DNA from: Diplocloster modestus
Lineage (GTDB): Bacteria; Bacillota; Clostridia; Lachnospirales; Lachnospiraceae
Direction of reading: 5' to 3'
DNA: 64,000 bases
NCBI RefSeq assembly: GCF_019042245.1
Contig: NZ_JAHQCX010000011.1
Span: 110,792 to 174,791 of the forward strand
Positions 16,867 through 25,305 of this stretch are shown here, piece after piece. A program made the position numbers and the translations under genes. How positions within the stretch are numbered: position 1 is the first letter of the stretch; every line of letters starts with the position of its first letter. Under the pieces are notes generated by a model. The model saw nothing but the letters and a program-made list of their open reading frames with translations. It was not told the DNA's origin and did not search any database.

Positions 16867-16919
16867 TTGACAAATAATCAGTAATCGTATATTATTACAT
16901 TAGTTAATCACTCAACTAA
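16867..16919 (+). promoter_or_regulatory. Promoter and putative GntR operator
   Basis: TTGACA at 16867-16872 and TATTAT at 16890-16895 with 17 bases between them. An inverted repeat TTAGTT (16900-16905) / AACTAA (16914-16919) covers the expected transcription start. This fits autoregulation by the GntR protein encoded at 16948. Confidence 0.7.
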
Positions 16920-16947
16920 CTAACCAAAAGGCCAAAGGGGGTATCTT

Positions 16948-17316
16948 ATGAAGTTAGAATTTGAAGAAGAGAGGCCGATCTTTATTCAGATAGCGGAAGG
17001 AATAGAGGATGCCATTCTTTCACAGGCATTCCCCGAAGAGGGTCAGATACCATCGATAACGGAATTTTCTGTTACCTATCAGATCAACCCTGCTACCGCG
17101 TTAAAGGGGATTAATTTGCTGGTGGACGAAGGAATCGTGTATAAGAAAAGAGGAGTCGGTATGTTTGTATCCAAAGGGGCAGTGCAGGTATTGAGAGAGA
17201 AGAGGAAAGGGCAGTTTTATGACCGATATATCCGGACTATGGTTGATGAGGCGAAAAGATTGCAGTTGTCACCACAGGATATCGTAAATTTGATAGAAAG
17301 AGGGTTTGAAGGATGA
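16948..17316 (+). CDS. GntR-family regulator (YtrA type)
   Basis: A 122-residue regulator with the complete N-terminal winged helix (EERPIFIQIAEGIEDAILSQ, then IPSITEFSVTYQINPATALK) and the short C-terminal helix pair of the YtrA subfamily, which lacks a ligand domain. The stop overlaps the start of the ABC ATPase gene (ATGA). It probably represses its own ABC operon. AAAGGGGG lies eight bases before the ATG. Confidence 0.88.
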   Translation: MKLEFEEERPIFIQIAEGIEDAILSQAFPEEGQIPSITEFSVTYQINPATALKGINLLVDEGIVYKKRGVGMFVSKGAVQVLREKRKGQFYDRYIRTMVDEAKRLQLSPQDIVNLIERGFEG

Positions 17317-18164
17317 GCGGAATTGAAATAAAACAGGTGAGCAAACGCTTCGGCGATGTTACCGCACTGGATCATGTGAATATCTGCTTCCGGGAGAATA
17401 AGATTTATGGACTGCTGGGACGCAACGGAGCGGGTAAGTCCACGTTATTGAATGTGATAACCAACCGGATTTTCGCAGATGAGGGGGAAGTCCTGGTAGA
17501 CGGGGAACCGGCCGTGGAGAACGACCGGGTCTTGAGGAAAATCTATCTGATGAGTGAACAGAGCTATTATCCGTCCGGAATGAAAGTGAAGGAAGCCTTT
17601 CAATGGAGCGCGGAGTTTTATCCTGATTTTGATATGGGTTATGCGGAAAAAATAGCAGGGCTCTTCCAGCTCCCGATGAAAAAGAAAATCCATGATTTAT
17701 CTACGGGATATCAGTCTATCTTTAAGATATGTATTGCAATGGCAGTGAATACGCCGTTTGTGCTGTTTGATGAACCTGTCCTGGGACTGGATGCCAATCA
17801 CCGTCAGCTGTTTTATAAGCTTTTGATTGAGAAGTACAGCGATTCCCCCAGCACGATAGTGATCTCCACACACTTGATCGAAGAGGTGGCAAATGTCATC
17901 GAACAGATCATTATCATAAAGAATGGAAGAATTATACGGGATGAGACGACGGAGGAACTGCTGGCGAAGGGCTATACGGTATCCGGTAACGCGGCGCTGG
18001 TGGACCAGTATACTGCGGGGCGTAAGCTTCTGGGCGAGGACACTTTAGGCGGTCTTAAGTCCGCTTATCTGCTGGGCAGTGCCAGAAGAGAGGAAGTGCC
18101 GGCGGGACTGGAAGTGTCGAAGCTGGATCTTCAGAAATTATTTATTCAGATGACGAATGATTAG
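17313..18164 (+). CDS. ABC transporter ATPase
   Basis: A 283-residue ATPase with Walker A GRNGAGKST (about 38-46), a degenerate signature LSTGYQS in place of LSGGQ, and Walker B FVLFDEPVLGLD. The STGYQS form is typical of YtrB-like ATPases paired with GntR regulators. A C-terminal extension of about 60 residues follows. It overlaps the regulator and is followed 12 bases later by a membrane protein. The substrate is unknown; family members respond to cell-envelope antibiotics. Confidence 0.88.
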   Translation: MSGIEIKQVSKRFGDVTALDHVNICFRENKIYGLLGRNGAGKSTLLNVITNRIFADEGEVLVDGEPAVENDRVLRKIYLMSEQSYYPSGMKVKEAFQWSAEFYPDFDMGYAEKIAGLFQLPMKKKIHDLSTGYQSIFKICIAMAVNTPFVLFDEPVLGLDANHRQLFYKLLIEKYSDSPSTIVISTHLIEEVANVIEQIIIIKNGRIIRDETTEELLAKGYTVSGNAALVDQYTAGRKLLGEDTLGGLKSAYLLGSARREEVPAGLEVSKLDLQKLFIQMTND

Positions 18165-18176
18165 GAGGGGAAGAAT

Positions 18177-18905
18177 ATGAATATCAAAGTTTCTGTCAAA
18201 TACCAGTTTCAGGATATAACGAGGGCGCTGATTATATTTTCCGGAGTTCTTTTGATTCTGATTCTGACGTTGTTTATACCTGGTTTGCAGGGAACTACCA
18301 ATGGTCTGGAAGTTTCCGCATTTATTTTTCTTTTTGTGATCGGACTGAATACGTTCAAGGAGAATTTCGGGATGTTTCTGCAAAACGGTGTTTCCCGGAA
18401 AACCATATTCGCAGGGAAGTTGCTTTCTACCTGTGCGGTATGCGCGATTATGGCAGTAGTCCTGGAAGTCCTGGCCAGTCTGGCGAAGCTAGGGAGCGGC
18501 TACCGTGATATCCAGCTGGGGACTCTGTATGAGATGCTGTATTCGGACCGCATGGCTTCCATATCGCCGGTCCTCGTTGCTGTGGAGAACCTGCTGCTGC
18601 TTTTTAGCTGCTGTTTTGCCTTTATGATGGTGGGATATTTTATAACGATCGCTTATTATCGGATGGGAAAACAGTGGAAGCTTCTGATTTCTGTAGGATT
18701 ACCAGTACTTTGCTTTGTACTGCTGCCTATCGTGGATGTGATGCTGGATGGTGTGATCTTTAATTTTCTATTCAGGGCATTTATAATCATGACAGGGCTG
18801 CAGTTTGGGAATCCCTATATCGGGATGCTGTCGGCGCTGGTGGCTTCGGCTGTCTTCAGCGGACTTAGCTGGCTGTTGATGCGAAAAGCAGTGGTAAAGG
18901 ATTAA
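18177..18905 (+). CDS. ABC-type permease, six-helix membrane protein
   Basis: A 242-residue membrane protein with six predicted helices (for example IFSGVLLILILTLFI, about 18-33, and LLISVGLPVLCFVLLPIVDV, about 161-180). It is preceded by AGGAGGGG and lies between the ATPase and an acetyltransferase. By position it is the membrane partner of the ATPase. It shows no clear sequence family beyond ABC-2-like permeases. Confidence 0.75.
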   Translation: MNIKVSVKYQFQDITRALIIFSGVLLILILTLFIPGLQGTTNGLEVSAFIFLFVIGLNTFKENFGMFLQNGVSRKTIFAGKLLSTCAVCAIMAVVLEVLASLAKLGSGYRDIQLGTLYEMLYSDRMASISPVLVAVENLLLLFSCCFAFMMVGYFITIAYYRMGKQWKLLISVGLPVLCFVLLPIVDVMLDGVIFNFLFRAFIIMTGLQFGNPYIGMLSALVASAVFSGLSWLLMRKAVVKD

Positions 18906-18906
18906 T

Positions 18907-19392
18907 ATGAGGATCAGACCGATAAAAAAGGAAGAAATCTTGCTTTTGACAGATTTCGTATATGAAGCGATCTATCAGAGGGATGCAAAGAATCCGCTGC
19001 CGAGAACTGTGATACAGGACGCATCCATATGGATCTATATTGACCGGTTTGGCTCAAAAAAAGATGACCATTGCCTGGTTGCTGAGGTTGACAGCTATGT
19101 GGTGGGCGCTTGCTGGGTCCGCCGTATTAAGGCATTTGGACATGTGGAGGAATCCGTTCCTGAATTTGCGATATCCGTCTATCCGCAGTACAGAGGGATG
19201 GGCGTTGGAACGGAATTAATGAAGGAGATGCTTCTGCTTTTGAGGAGGAAGGTATATGCAAAAGCCTCCCTTGCAGTCCAGAAAGACAATTATGCCGTCT
19301 CGATGTATAAAAAGGCTGGCTTTGAGATCATGGATGAAAACGAACAGGAATATATTATGGTTTGTAACCTGAATGGACCGGAAATCCTTTGA
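18907..19392 (+). CDS. GNAT N-acetyltransferase
   Basis: A 161-residue acetyltransferase. The acetyl-CoA loop is YPQYRGMGVGTELMKEML (about 97-114), preceded by the beta-4 strand PEFAISV and followed by NYAVSMYKKAGFE. The start is one base after the permease stop, so it is likely translationally coupled and part of the GntR-ABC operon. The substrate is unknown. Confidence 0.85.
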   Translation: MRIRPIKKEEILLLTDFVYEAIYQRDAKNPLPRTVIQDASIWIYIDRFGSKKDDHCLVAEVDSYVVGACWVRRIKAFGHVEESVPEFAISVYPQYRGMGVGTELMKEMLLLLRRKVYAKASLAVQKDNYAVSMYKKAGFEIMDENEQEYIMVCNLNGPEIL

Positions 19393-19436
19393 CATAGCTT
19401 CCGCCCCGGCGCGATAATCGTAGGTGAAGGAAAGGA

Positions 19437-19474
19437 GGCATCGGTCATCTCTTTCGATGGCCGATGCCCTTTTC
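19437..19474 (+). terminator. Intrinsic terminator after the GntR-ABC-GNAT operon
   Basis: Stem GGCATCGGTCATC / GATGGCCGATGCC with loop TCTTTC, followed by CTTTTCC. It lies 45 bases after the acetyltransferase stop. Confidence 0.8.
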
Positions 19475-19477
19475 CAA

Positions 19478-19738
19478 CTAATGGGTCAAGATCTTTTGAC
19501 TTGGCTTAAAATACAATGAACGATCGATCATTTCGTCATAACTCACAAACTCAACATTACCCATATCTGTCGCCTTATCAATACAGCCTTTTGTAAATCC
19601 TGTTTTGGTAACCTTTTCATTTGTCCACTTGCACTCAGCAAACAGGGCGATATCCCTATCCGTTCCCATAATGTCAATTTCTTCTTGGGATTTGGTTTTG
19701 GGATTAGCTCCCCACCAACGACCAATATCACTGAATGT
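19478..19738 (-). pseudogene. Fragment of a DUF234-type ATPase, with an internal deletion
   Basis: The reverse strand reads GRWWGANPKTKSQEEIDIMG then DIALFAECKWTNEKV, the C-terminal nuclease-like DUF234 region of archaeal-type AAA ATPases. It then jumps to TKTGFTKGC...DMGNVEFVSYDEM, skipping about 25 residues expected between these blocks. There is no start codon at its upstream edge, where an in-frame stop occurs at 19739-19741. So this is a relic with both a 5' truncation and an internal deletion. Confidence 0.7.
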
Positions 19739-19745
19739 TTATGAT

Positions 19746-19975
19746 TTACTGAGGAACCTTTGAGCTGGACAGATTCGTATTATCACGTATAAGCAGGTTG
19801 TCGAACACAGCTTTTTCGTCTGTGGAAGAAGCCTGGTCAGCAGACATACGGAAGCCCACATTTCCGATCTCAGGTAAGCGGTTATCCTTGCGCTCGTCCA
19901 CATTGATTGTCCACGTCGATCCGCTCCTGGATTCCAGATGTGAGGGGGTATACCGATTCCGGGTAATATCTTTCG
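19746..19975 (-). pseudogene. C-terminal fragment, possibly of a lectin-like secreted protein
   Basis: The reverse strand is open for about 75 codons to a TAA at 19746, without a start. It includes STWTINVDERKDNRLPEIGN and VFDNLLIRDNTNLSSSKV, a pattern like the last strands of concanavalin-like or DUF1080-type beta-sandwich domains that end in xFDNLxIRD. It lies next to the DUF234 fragment but is a different gene. No intact partner is seen in the window. Confidence 0.45.
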
Positions 19976-20028
19976 AACTTTTGGAAAGGAAAAGGGTAGG
20001 AAAAAGATGGGAAAAAGTGATTTTTTAT

Positions 20029-20057
20029 TTGACTTTTTTTGGCAGATATGCTATTCT
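20029..20057 (+). promoter_or_regulatory. Promoter of the cold-shock gene
   Basis: TTGACT (20029-20034), 17-base spacer, TATTCT (20052-20057). Transcription would begin near 20064, giving a leader of about 125 bases before the start codon, as in other cold-shock mRNAs. Confidence 0.7.
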
Positions 20058-20085
20058 AATTTTGGTATTGATAGGTTGATTAGAT

Positions 20086-20147
20086 TCACATATTTTTGTA
20101 AGTCATCGATTTATTGGATGCTTTACAAAAATATGTGATTTTTTTTC
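20086..20147 (+). promoter_or_regulatory. Terminator-like hairpin inside the cold-shock leader
   Basis: A perfect 16-bp stem, TCACATATTTTTGTAA at 20086-20101 with its complement at 20123-20138, separated by 21 bases and followed by eight T residues. It lies between the promoter and the ribosome site of the cold-shock gene. It has the shape of an intrinsic terminator but a very AT-rich stem, so its stability would depend strongly on temperature. It could be an attenuator or a thermosensor. Confidence 0.7.
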
Positions 20148-20187
20148 ACCCGGAATACAAATAATTTTATTTTAGGAGGTATCTTTC

Positions 20188-20391
20188 ATGAACAAAGGTA
20201 CAGTAAAATGGTTTAATGCACAGAAGGGTTATGGATTCATTACCAACGATAACGGCGGGGAAGATGTATTCGTACATTTTTCCGGTATTGCTGGAGATGG
20301 ATACAAGAGCCTGGAAGAAGGACAGAGCGTAACGTTTGATATTACGAACGGTAACCGCGGACCTCAGGCAGTCAACGTTTGCGTTGCTTAA
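20188..20391 (+). CDS. cspA: Cold-shock protein
   Basis: A 67-residue single cold-shock domain: [20 protein letters not shown] contains RNP1 (KGYGFI), and DVFVHF is RNP2. It binds single-stranded RNA or DNA and acts as an RNA chaperone. TAGGAGG lies seven bases before the ATG. The long structured leader and the terminator directly after it indicate a single-gene transcript. Confidence 0.97.
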   Translation: MNKGTVKWFNAQKGYGFITNDNGGEDVFVHFSGIAGDGYKSLEEGQSVTFDITNGNRGPQAVNVCVA

Positions 20392-20403
20392 TTAAACCGA
20401 CAA

Positions 20404-20442
20404 TGAAAATGACTTCGGAAGAATCTTCTGAAGTCATTTTTT
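20404..20442 (+). terminator. Intrinsic terminator of the cold-shock gene
   Basis: AATGACTTC / GAAGTCATT arms around a short internal part, ending in a run of seven T residues. It starts about 13 bases after the stop codon. Confidence 0.88.
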
Positions 20443-20493
20443 TCTTTTCTTTCAGCCTTTGCTGCCGGGTAAAAGAAATTCTCAAGTGCGTAT

Positions 20494-21774
20494 CTAATAT
20501 CTTCGCGTTTCACCGCTATTTTCCCTGGACGCTTCTGCCAGAAAAACCAATTTGTGCCCGACCATGGAATCCGCCAGAGTGGTGCAGCAGGGAGAGCAGG
20601 GTTCTCCTCTCAATATAGAGAGGAAGTCCTGCACGATAGCCTGATCTCCGTTACCGTGCGGATTGCCATGTTGATCTTTGGATACATCAATGATTCGGCT
20701 GGTTCTTCCACCCGGGCTGCCGGGGGCAATCTTGTGTACGGTAAAATATTCGCTTTCAAAATTTCCAATAATCTCGCCTTTGGTCCCGGTAATATGAATA
20801 TTTCTTCCGGAAGCAGAGGCCCCGCCGTTCATGGAGAAGGTTCCAGTGGCCCCGTCGGCAAATTGTATCAGTATCGACTGATGATCTACAATCTTTAGCC
20901 CGCAGCGGTATACACAGCGGCTGTAGGGGTTGTCCTTGTTATGGAGAAGCCTTATTTTTTCCTCTATTGCAGGGGTTTCTGTCCCAATGTCATGCCAGAT
21001 ATTATTTGCCCATCGCTGGGGATTTTCTATATACAGCCTTTTTGCGGAGTATATGCAGTCACGTTCAGCAGGACAGTTGAGCAGACAGTGGGTACCGGCA
21101 TGTTCCGGTGCCATTTCCGGTATGAACTGTATGACGGAACCGACACTGGAAACTGTTTTCGGCAAATTTTCCTTCATGAGCCATGCCATAATATCGAGGT
21201 CATGACTGCATTTCGATAGGAGCATACCAGAACCGCATAGTTCAGGGGAAGCATATTTTCCCCTCACATAGGACACGGATTCATGAAAATAGCTGACCTG
21301 TTCATTCATGTGAATATGTATGACTTTGCCGATTTCCCCGCTATTGAGCAGTTTCTGAATTTCCCTGTAAAAAGGAGCATAGCGCAGCACATGGCAGACC
21401 ATAACGATACGGCCTGTTTCCTCTGCGCAGTGAAGCAGAAGATCCGCCTCCTTTTGATTAACGGCAAATGGTTTTTCCAAAAGGACATCATATCCATGGC
21501 GCAGCAGTGGAATAGTCGTGGATACATGCTGGGGGTCCATCGTACCATTGATGACAGCATCTGCGAATCTGGGAACGGCGGTCAGTTCATCGACAGATGT
21601 GAAACAATGATCGTCTGGAATCCGGAATAATCGCTGCGCGGTGCGTATCCGGTTCAAACTGACATCCACAACACCGGTGATGAGAAACAGTTCGGGATGA
21701 AGCAAAGCTTCCCTGGCATATATCATTGCTCTGGCACCCATGCCAACAACAATGATACGCAACGGTTGATTCAT
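20494..21774 (-). CDS. Gfo/Idh/MocA-family oxidoreductase
   Basis: A protein of about 426 residues with an N-terminal Rossmann domain (RIIVVGMGARAMIYA at about 5-19) and the family motif EKPFAVN (about 96-102). The central alpha/beta domain includes the SKCSHDLDIMAWLM segment with the catalytic-type histidine. Members reduce or oxidise sugars or inositols with NAD(P). The start at 21774 (ATG) is chosen; a GTG four codons upstream (21786) has a closer AGGAAG and cannot be excluded. Neighbours give no pathway. Its promoter faces palindrome B1. Confidence 0.88.
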   Translation of the reverse strand: MNQPLRIIVVGMGARAMIYAREALLHPELFLITGVVDVSLNRIRTAQRLFRIPDDHCFTSVDELTAVPRFADAVINGTMDPQHVSTTIPLLRHGYDVLLEKPFAVNQKEADLLLHCAEETGRIVMVCHVLRYAPFYREIQKLLNSGEIGKVIHIHMNEQVSYFHESVSYVRGKYASPELCGSGMLLSKCSHDLDIMAWLMKENLPKTVSSVGSVIQFIPEMAPEHAGTHCLLNCPAERDCIYSAKRLYIENPQRWANNIWHDIGTETPAIEEKIRLLHNKDNPYSRCVYRCGLKIVDHQSILIQFADGATGTFSMNGGASASGRNIHITGTKGEIIGNFESEYFTVHKIAPGSPGGRTSRIIDVSKDQHGNPHGNGDQAIVQDFLSILRGEPCSPCCTTLADSMVGHKLVFLAEASRENSGETRRY

Positions 21775-21878
21775 AAAATTTCTCACTTTCTTCCTATTGT
21801 GTAGTTTCTATTCATATATTTAAAGCCTTCCTTAGATTCTAGTATTTAAGAGGTTGTATGTCAATATATAGCGTTAAG

Positions 21879-22090
21879 GGAGGGGACTGGCATCTTTCGG
21901 TAGGAAAGCCAGGTTTTCAAGCAGCTGCGTGGAGAAAGGGGCCTGTCCCCGGATGCCGGTCAGTTCGAGGAAAAAAACGCCTGCTTCCCCGAATATGGGA
22001 CGATTCCAGTCAACATCCGGGGACAGGCCCCTTTCTCCACGCACTTGCTTGAAAACCTGGCTTTCCTACCGAAAGATGCCAGTCCCCTCC
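21879..22090 (-). repeat. Family B palindrome, copy B1
   Basis: A 212-bp palindrome. Both ends read GGAGGGGACTGGCATCTTTC inward, and the inner arm has GTGGAGAAAGGGGCCTGTCC. Arm mismatches are few. The unpaired centre (about 21965-22010), read on the reverse strand, matches the centres of B2 and B3 (GGAATCGTCCCA, then a GGCGTTTTTTT tract). It lies between a reverse-strand and a forward-strand gene that start away from it. Confidence 0.92.
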
Positions 22091-22186
22091 GCTTAGGAAT
22101 ATTTATAAAAAAACTGTAACATGTTTAAAATAATGTGGTAAAATATAAAAAGGTAAAATATTACATATGTAATTATTACTAAAATA

Positions 22187-22279
22187 ATAAAAAATAGTAG
22201 CGCTCGACAATACCTCGCTGACTATTTTTTATGCATCGCACATAAGTGCCCACAATACAGGCACTAAGTGCTCATAGCT
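22187..22279 (+). repeat. Family D leader element, copy D1
   Basis: The first of two 93-bp tandem units. Stem P1: AAAAAATAGT paired with ACTATTTTTT, continued inward by AGCG / CGCT with one bulged G; the 3' strand ends in six T residues, so P1 is also a terminator-like hairpin. Stem P2: AGTGCC / GGCACT with a CACAATACA-type loop. The unit ends AAGTGCTCATAGCT. It lies upstream of the membrane-protein gene at 22425 and after palindrome B1. Confidence 0.8.
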
Positions 22280-22372
22280 ATAAAAAATAGTAGCGCTCGA
22301 AAGTACCTCGCTGACTATTTTTCATGCATCGCACGTAAGCGGCTAAAGAACAGCCGCTAAGTGCTCATAGCT
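22280..22372 (+). repeat. Family D leader element, copy D2
   Basis: The second tandem unit, offset by exactly 93 bases. P1 is conserved. P2 is AGCGGCT / AGCCGCT, different from D1 on both strands while keeping pairing, which supports an RNA or single-strand structure. A third partial start (ATAAAAAA at 22373) follows before the coding region. Confidence 0.8.
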
Positions 22373-22424
22373 ATAAAAAATCATGATCAAAAAGTTTAAA
22401 ATCAAATCAGGAAGAAGGAAAACG

Positions 22425-24140
22425 ATGACAGAGAATCATAAAACAAGGGAACATTCCTATGCACATGTAGTATTCGGCATATTATGCATGATGGTAACAC
22501 TGGCCACGGCCGCACTGACAGGGGTATTCCTGCTATTGGTCCGGCCACTGGGCTATGAATTTACAACAGACTGGATTCTGGTTTGGGTCGTAACGCTTGG
22601 GACCGGGTTCTGCCTGTTGGGGCTCGCCTGTTTTTTGTGGTGGAAAAAATGGGCGAGGATCGGTCTGCTGGCAGCAGTACTAGCTACATTTATAATCGGA
22701 CTGCTGGTACTGCCGGCCTTTGTTACGCAGGAGTCTCTTGTGAAGGTCAGTTTTTCCCCGGATTATAAGCATCTGCTGGTACTTAAGGGAGAAGAAAAAA
22801 CCGGCCAGATATTCGAATACCGGACCCGTTTTTATCTGTTTGCGAGAAAACAGCAGCAATTTTCCTATACCGTGAAAGACGAGCTGAAACTTCAGTGGCT
22901 GGCGGATGACGTGTGCGCCGTCACCTACGAATCTACGGACCAGCAGGTCCATCAGTATCTTGCCACCTACGGGGACCGCGGGAATGGTATCAGCTATTAT
23001 TATGTAGCGGCAGCGATACATGGAAACTGGACCCTGGCGGATAAGAACACAGCCGGATGGTTTATAGAGTCGGATCAGAACGGGATCACCGTGGGAAATG
23101 CAAGCTTTCAGGAGACCTATGCTTATGAGGACTGCGTGCAGTTCGGGACTCTTGCGCTGGCGCTTTGCAGCAATGGTCTGCCCCGCTGGAATATCGTTTT
23201 AAACGAAAACTGTGTGCTTTCAGACAGCGGCCTGATAAAAAATGGAGGGACCATCACACTCTGTCAGGTATCTATGGAGCGGACAGCTCCCATCGAGATG
23301 TTCTGTACCACGCCGGAAAAAGAGCAGGCGGTTCAGCCTGCGGAAGAGCTGCCCACGCAAGAGGAGATCGAAGAGAGCTCGATCGCTCAGATGAAAAATT
23401 TCCTCAGTGAGGATCCGACCCTTTCCAATATGGAATCCCAGGATGGAATCATCAAGATATCCAGTGATTCGGATAATCCCTACTGGATTGCCCTCCTGGC
23501 CCTCAAAGCAGAGCGAATGGAATACGCCGTTAACGGTGTGGACGTACGGGTACAGCTCAATCAGTGTGCGATGACGGCCGGTGATAAAAAGGACTGCCTG
23601 CTTTCCCTGGAGACGACTGAGCTGGCAGTATCGCCCGGCAATCAGGGAAGCCCGCCTGAGGGAGAGAACATAACGATGCGATACCGGATCCGGATCATGA
23701 GGGGAGAAGGGACCTATCTGGCCCTGATCCTTCCCTATGACGCTGATGGTACGCAGGGTCTGGAAAAGCGGAAGGTGCAGCCGGTAGACCTGGCAGCTGA
23801 TCCCGCGTACCATTTTTTTATACCAGGAAAATATGATACGACCTATATGTATGTCAGCAGGCTGAGCCCGGCTGATGCGGCAGAAAAACTTTATCAGAGC
23901 GCGCTTCAGCCGGATTACCCGAAAGCGGTAAAAAGCAGGGAGGAAGGTGCCCCGGGATATCTGCTGGACGCAGAAACCAATACCTTTCTCTATTACGACG
24001 GAATCGCACAGGATCTGGAAAACTATCGGTTCTGGCTGGTTCAGATCCCTTCCGGTGATCTGGACAGCTCACAAGGGCAGATTAAGACCATCGTAACTTA
24101 CCAGGTCAATATCCTAAGCGGGGAATTCCGCAGTTTGTGA
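22425..24140 (+). CDS. Membrane-anchored protein of unknown function
   Basis: About 571 residues. The ATG at 22425 has GGAAGAAGGAAAA before it, while the in-frame ATG at 22383 has no ribosome site. Three hydrophobic helices lie in the first 110 residues (HVVFGILCMMVTLATAALTG; ILVWVVTLGTGFCLLGLACF; IGLLAAVLATFIIGLLVLPA), followed by a large soluble domain of about 450 residues that appears to be extracytoplasmic. No family was recognised. The tandem D leader elements immediately upstream suggest control at the level of transcription read-through. It converges on the chromate-type transporter genes with a 5-bp gap. Confidence 0.7.
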   Translation: MTENHKTREHSYAHVVFGILCMMVTLATAALTGVFLLLVRPLGYEFTTDWILVWVVTLGTGFCLLGLACFLWWKKWARIGLLAAVLATFIIGLLVLPAFVTQESLVKVSFSPDYKHLLVLKGEEKTGQIFEYRTRFYLFARKQQQFSYTVKDELKLQWLADDVCAVTYESTDQQVHQYLATYGDRGNGISYYYVAAAIHGNWTLADKNTAGWFIESDQNGITVGNASFQETYAYEDCVQFGTLALALCSNGLPRWNIVLNENCVLSDSGLIKNGGTITLCQVSMERTAPIEMFCTTPEKEQAVQPAEELPTQEEIEESSIAQMKNFLSEDPTLSNMESQDGIIKISSDSDNPYWIALLALKAERMEYAVNGVDVRVQLNQCAMTAGDKKDCLLSLETTELAVSPGNQGSPPEGENITMRYRIRIMRGEGTYLALILPYDADGTQGLEKRKVQPVDLAADPAYHFFIPGKYDTTYMYVSRLSPADAAEKLYQSALQPDYPKAVKSREEGAPGYLLDAETNTFLYYDGIAQDLENYRFWLVQIPSGDLDSSQGQIKTIVTYQVNILSGEFRSL

Positions 24141-24145
24141 TGAAA

Positions 24146-24700
24146 TTAATACAGGAATATCCCCGCCAGCCCACAGAGGGTCATTAACAGAATCGGATGG
24201 ATTTTCCATTTCCGCAGGGCAAAGAAGGAGAGGGCGAACAGCACTACCGCGGTCAGATTCAGAGGAAGACCCAAAATTTTGGTATCGCTTTGGAAGGCTA
24301 ATGCCACGATGGTCAGCGCGCAGGAGGCGATCAGCCCCACGGAGGCTGATTTGAGACCGCTCAGAACCGGCTGGATCCAGCTGGTCTGCTGATGTTTTTT
24401 GAAAAAACGGTATAAAAAAAGGGAGATGAGATATCCGGATATGATACAGCCGAATGTGGCGGCCGCCGCGCCCCCCAGGCCTGCGATGCGCATTCCTACA
24501 AAAGTGGAGGTGTTCACGGCCAGCGGACCGGGAGTCATCTGGGAAATGGTAATGATATCTGTGAATTCCTGCATCGTGAGCCAGGCGTGCAGGTCGATGA
24601 CCTGCTGGCGGATCAGCGGGATCGTGGCATAACCGCCTCCGATACTGAAAAAACCGATTTGCAGGAAGGAATAGAGCAGAGAAAAGAGCTGTTCTGTCAT
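24146..24700 (-). CDS. chrA: Chromate-type transporter, second half
   Basis: A 184-residue single-domain CHR transporter half. The start at 24700 follows from the four-base overlap with the upstream half. The N-terminus FLQIGFFSIGGGYATIPLI is the CHR signature, with PGPLAVNTSTFVG slightly further on. Five to six helices. Short CHR proteins come in pairs that insert in opposite orientation. Members transport chromate or related oxyanions; the natural substrate in gut anaerobes is unclear. Confidence 0.87.
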   Translation of the reverse strand: MTEQLFSLLYSFLQIGFFSIGGGYATIPLIRQQVIDLHAWLTMQEFTDIITISQMTPGPLAVNTSTFVGMRIAGLGGAAAATFGCIISGYLISLFLYRFFKKHQQTSWIQPVLSGLKSASVGLIASCALTIVALAFQSDTKILGLPLNLTAVVLFALSFFALRKWKIHPILLMTLCGLAGIFLY

Positions 24701-25272
24701 GAAACCCGCCCCCTTAATTGTTTCCGGATTTTGCACTCTGCCAGGCACAGCAGGGCGCTGCCAAGGATCAGGAGACAGACATTGATATGAAGAATACTGC
24801 TGGCCAGAAAAGTGGCGGGAACCAGCAGGGTGAGTATAAGCCTGCGTTCCTGGAAGATGGTCCTGCACATATCGATGGTCATATCTACGATCAGAGCGGC
24901 GACGCCGGCCTCCATACCCTTAAGAACAGCGGAGACCACGTGGCTGCTGCGGAAAGCGTCGTAGCCGAACGATATCAGGGATATCAGCAGCAGGGGAGGC
25001 AGAACGGCTGCGATACAGCTGACGGCTGCCCCCAGTCTGCCAAGCGTCCGGTAGCCGGCCAGGACTGAGAGATTTACCGCTATGGCTCCGGGTGAAGACT
25101 GGGCGATCGCAGCCATTTCCAGCAGTTCTTCTTCAGAGAAGAGCTGCTTTTTTTCTACAAAATATCTGCGGATCATGGGGATGACCACATATCCGCCGCC
25201 AAACGTAAAAGCGCTGATAAAAAAATTAATGCCGAAAAGCCAGGGCAGGTTTTTGGGGATACAGGATTTCAT
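24697..25272 (-). CDS. chrA: Chromate-type transporter, first half
   Basis: A 191-residue CHR half with FFISAFTFGGGYVVIPMI (about 16-33), SSPGAIAVNLSVLAGY and about six helices. It overlaps the second half by four bases, so the two are translated together and should form a heterodimer. A divergent lysR gene starts 380 bp away across palindrome B2 and is the likely regulator. Confidence 0.87.
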   Translation of the reverse strand: MKSCIPKNLPWLFGINFFISAFTFGGGYVVIPMIRRYFVEKKQLFSEEELLEMAAIAQSSPGAIAVNLSVLAGYRTLGRLGAAVSCIAAVLPPLLLISLISFGYDAFRSSHVVSAVLKGMEAGVAALIVDMTIDMCRTIFQERRLILTLLVPATFLASSILHINVCLLILGSALLCLAECKIRKQLRGRVS

Positions 25273-25305
25273 AAGTGAATGTTCCTTTCTGAATTTTCAG
25301 CGGAG

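Noticed and set aside
19798..20079. Forward frame of 93 codons before the cold-shock gene
   Set aside because: It overlaps the reverse-strand gene fragment and the cold-shock promoter, and has no ribosome site.
22187..22372. Reading the tandem 93-bp units as a CRISPR array
   Set aside because: Only two units, no variable spacers between constant repeats, and no cas genes; the variation is within a paired stem.
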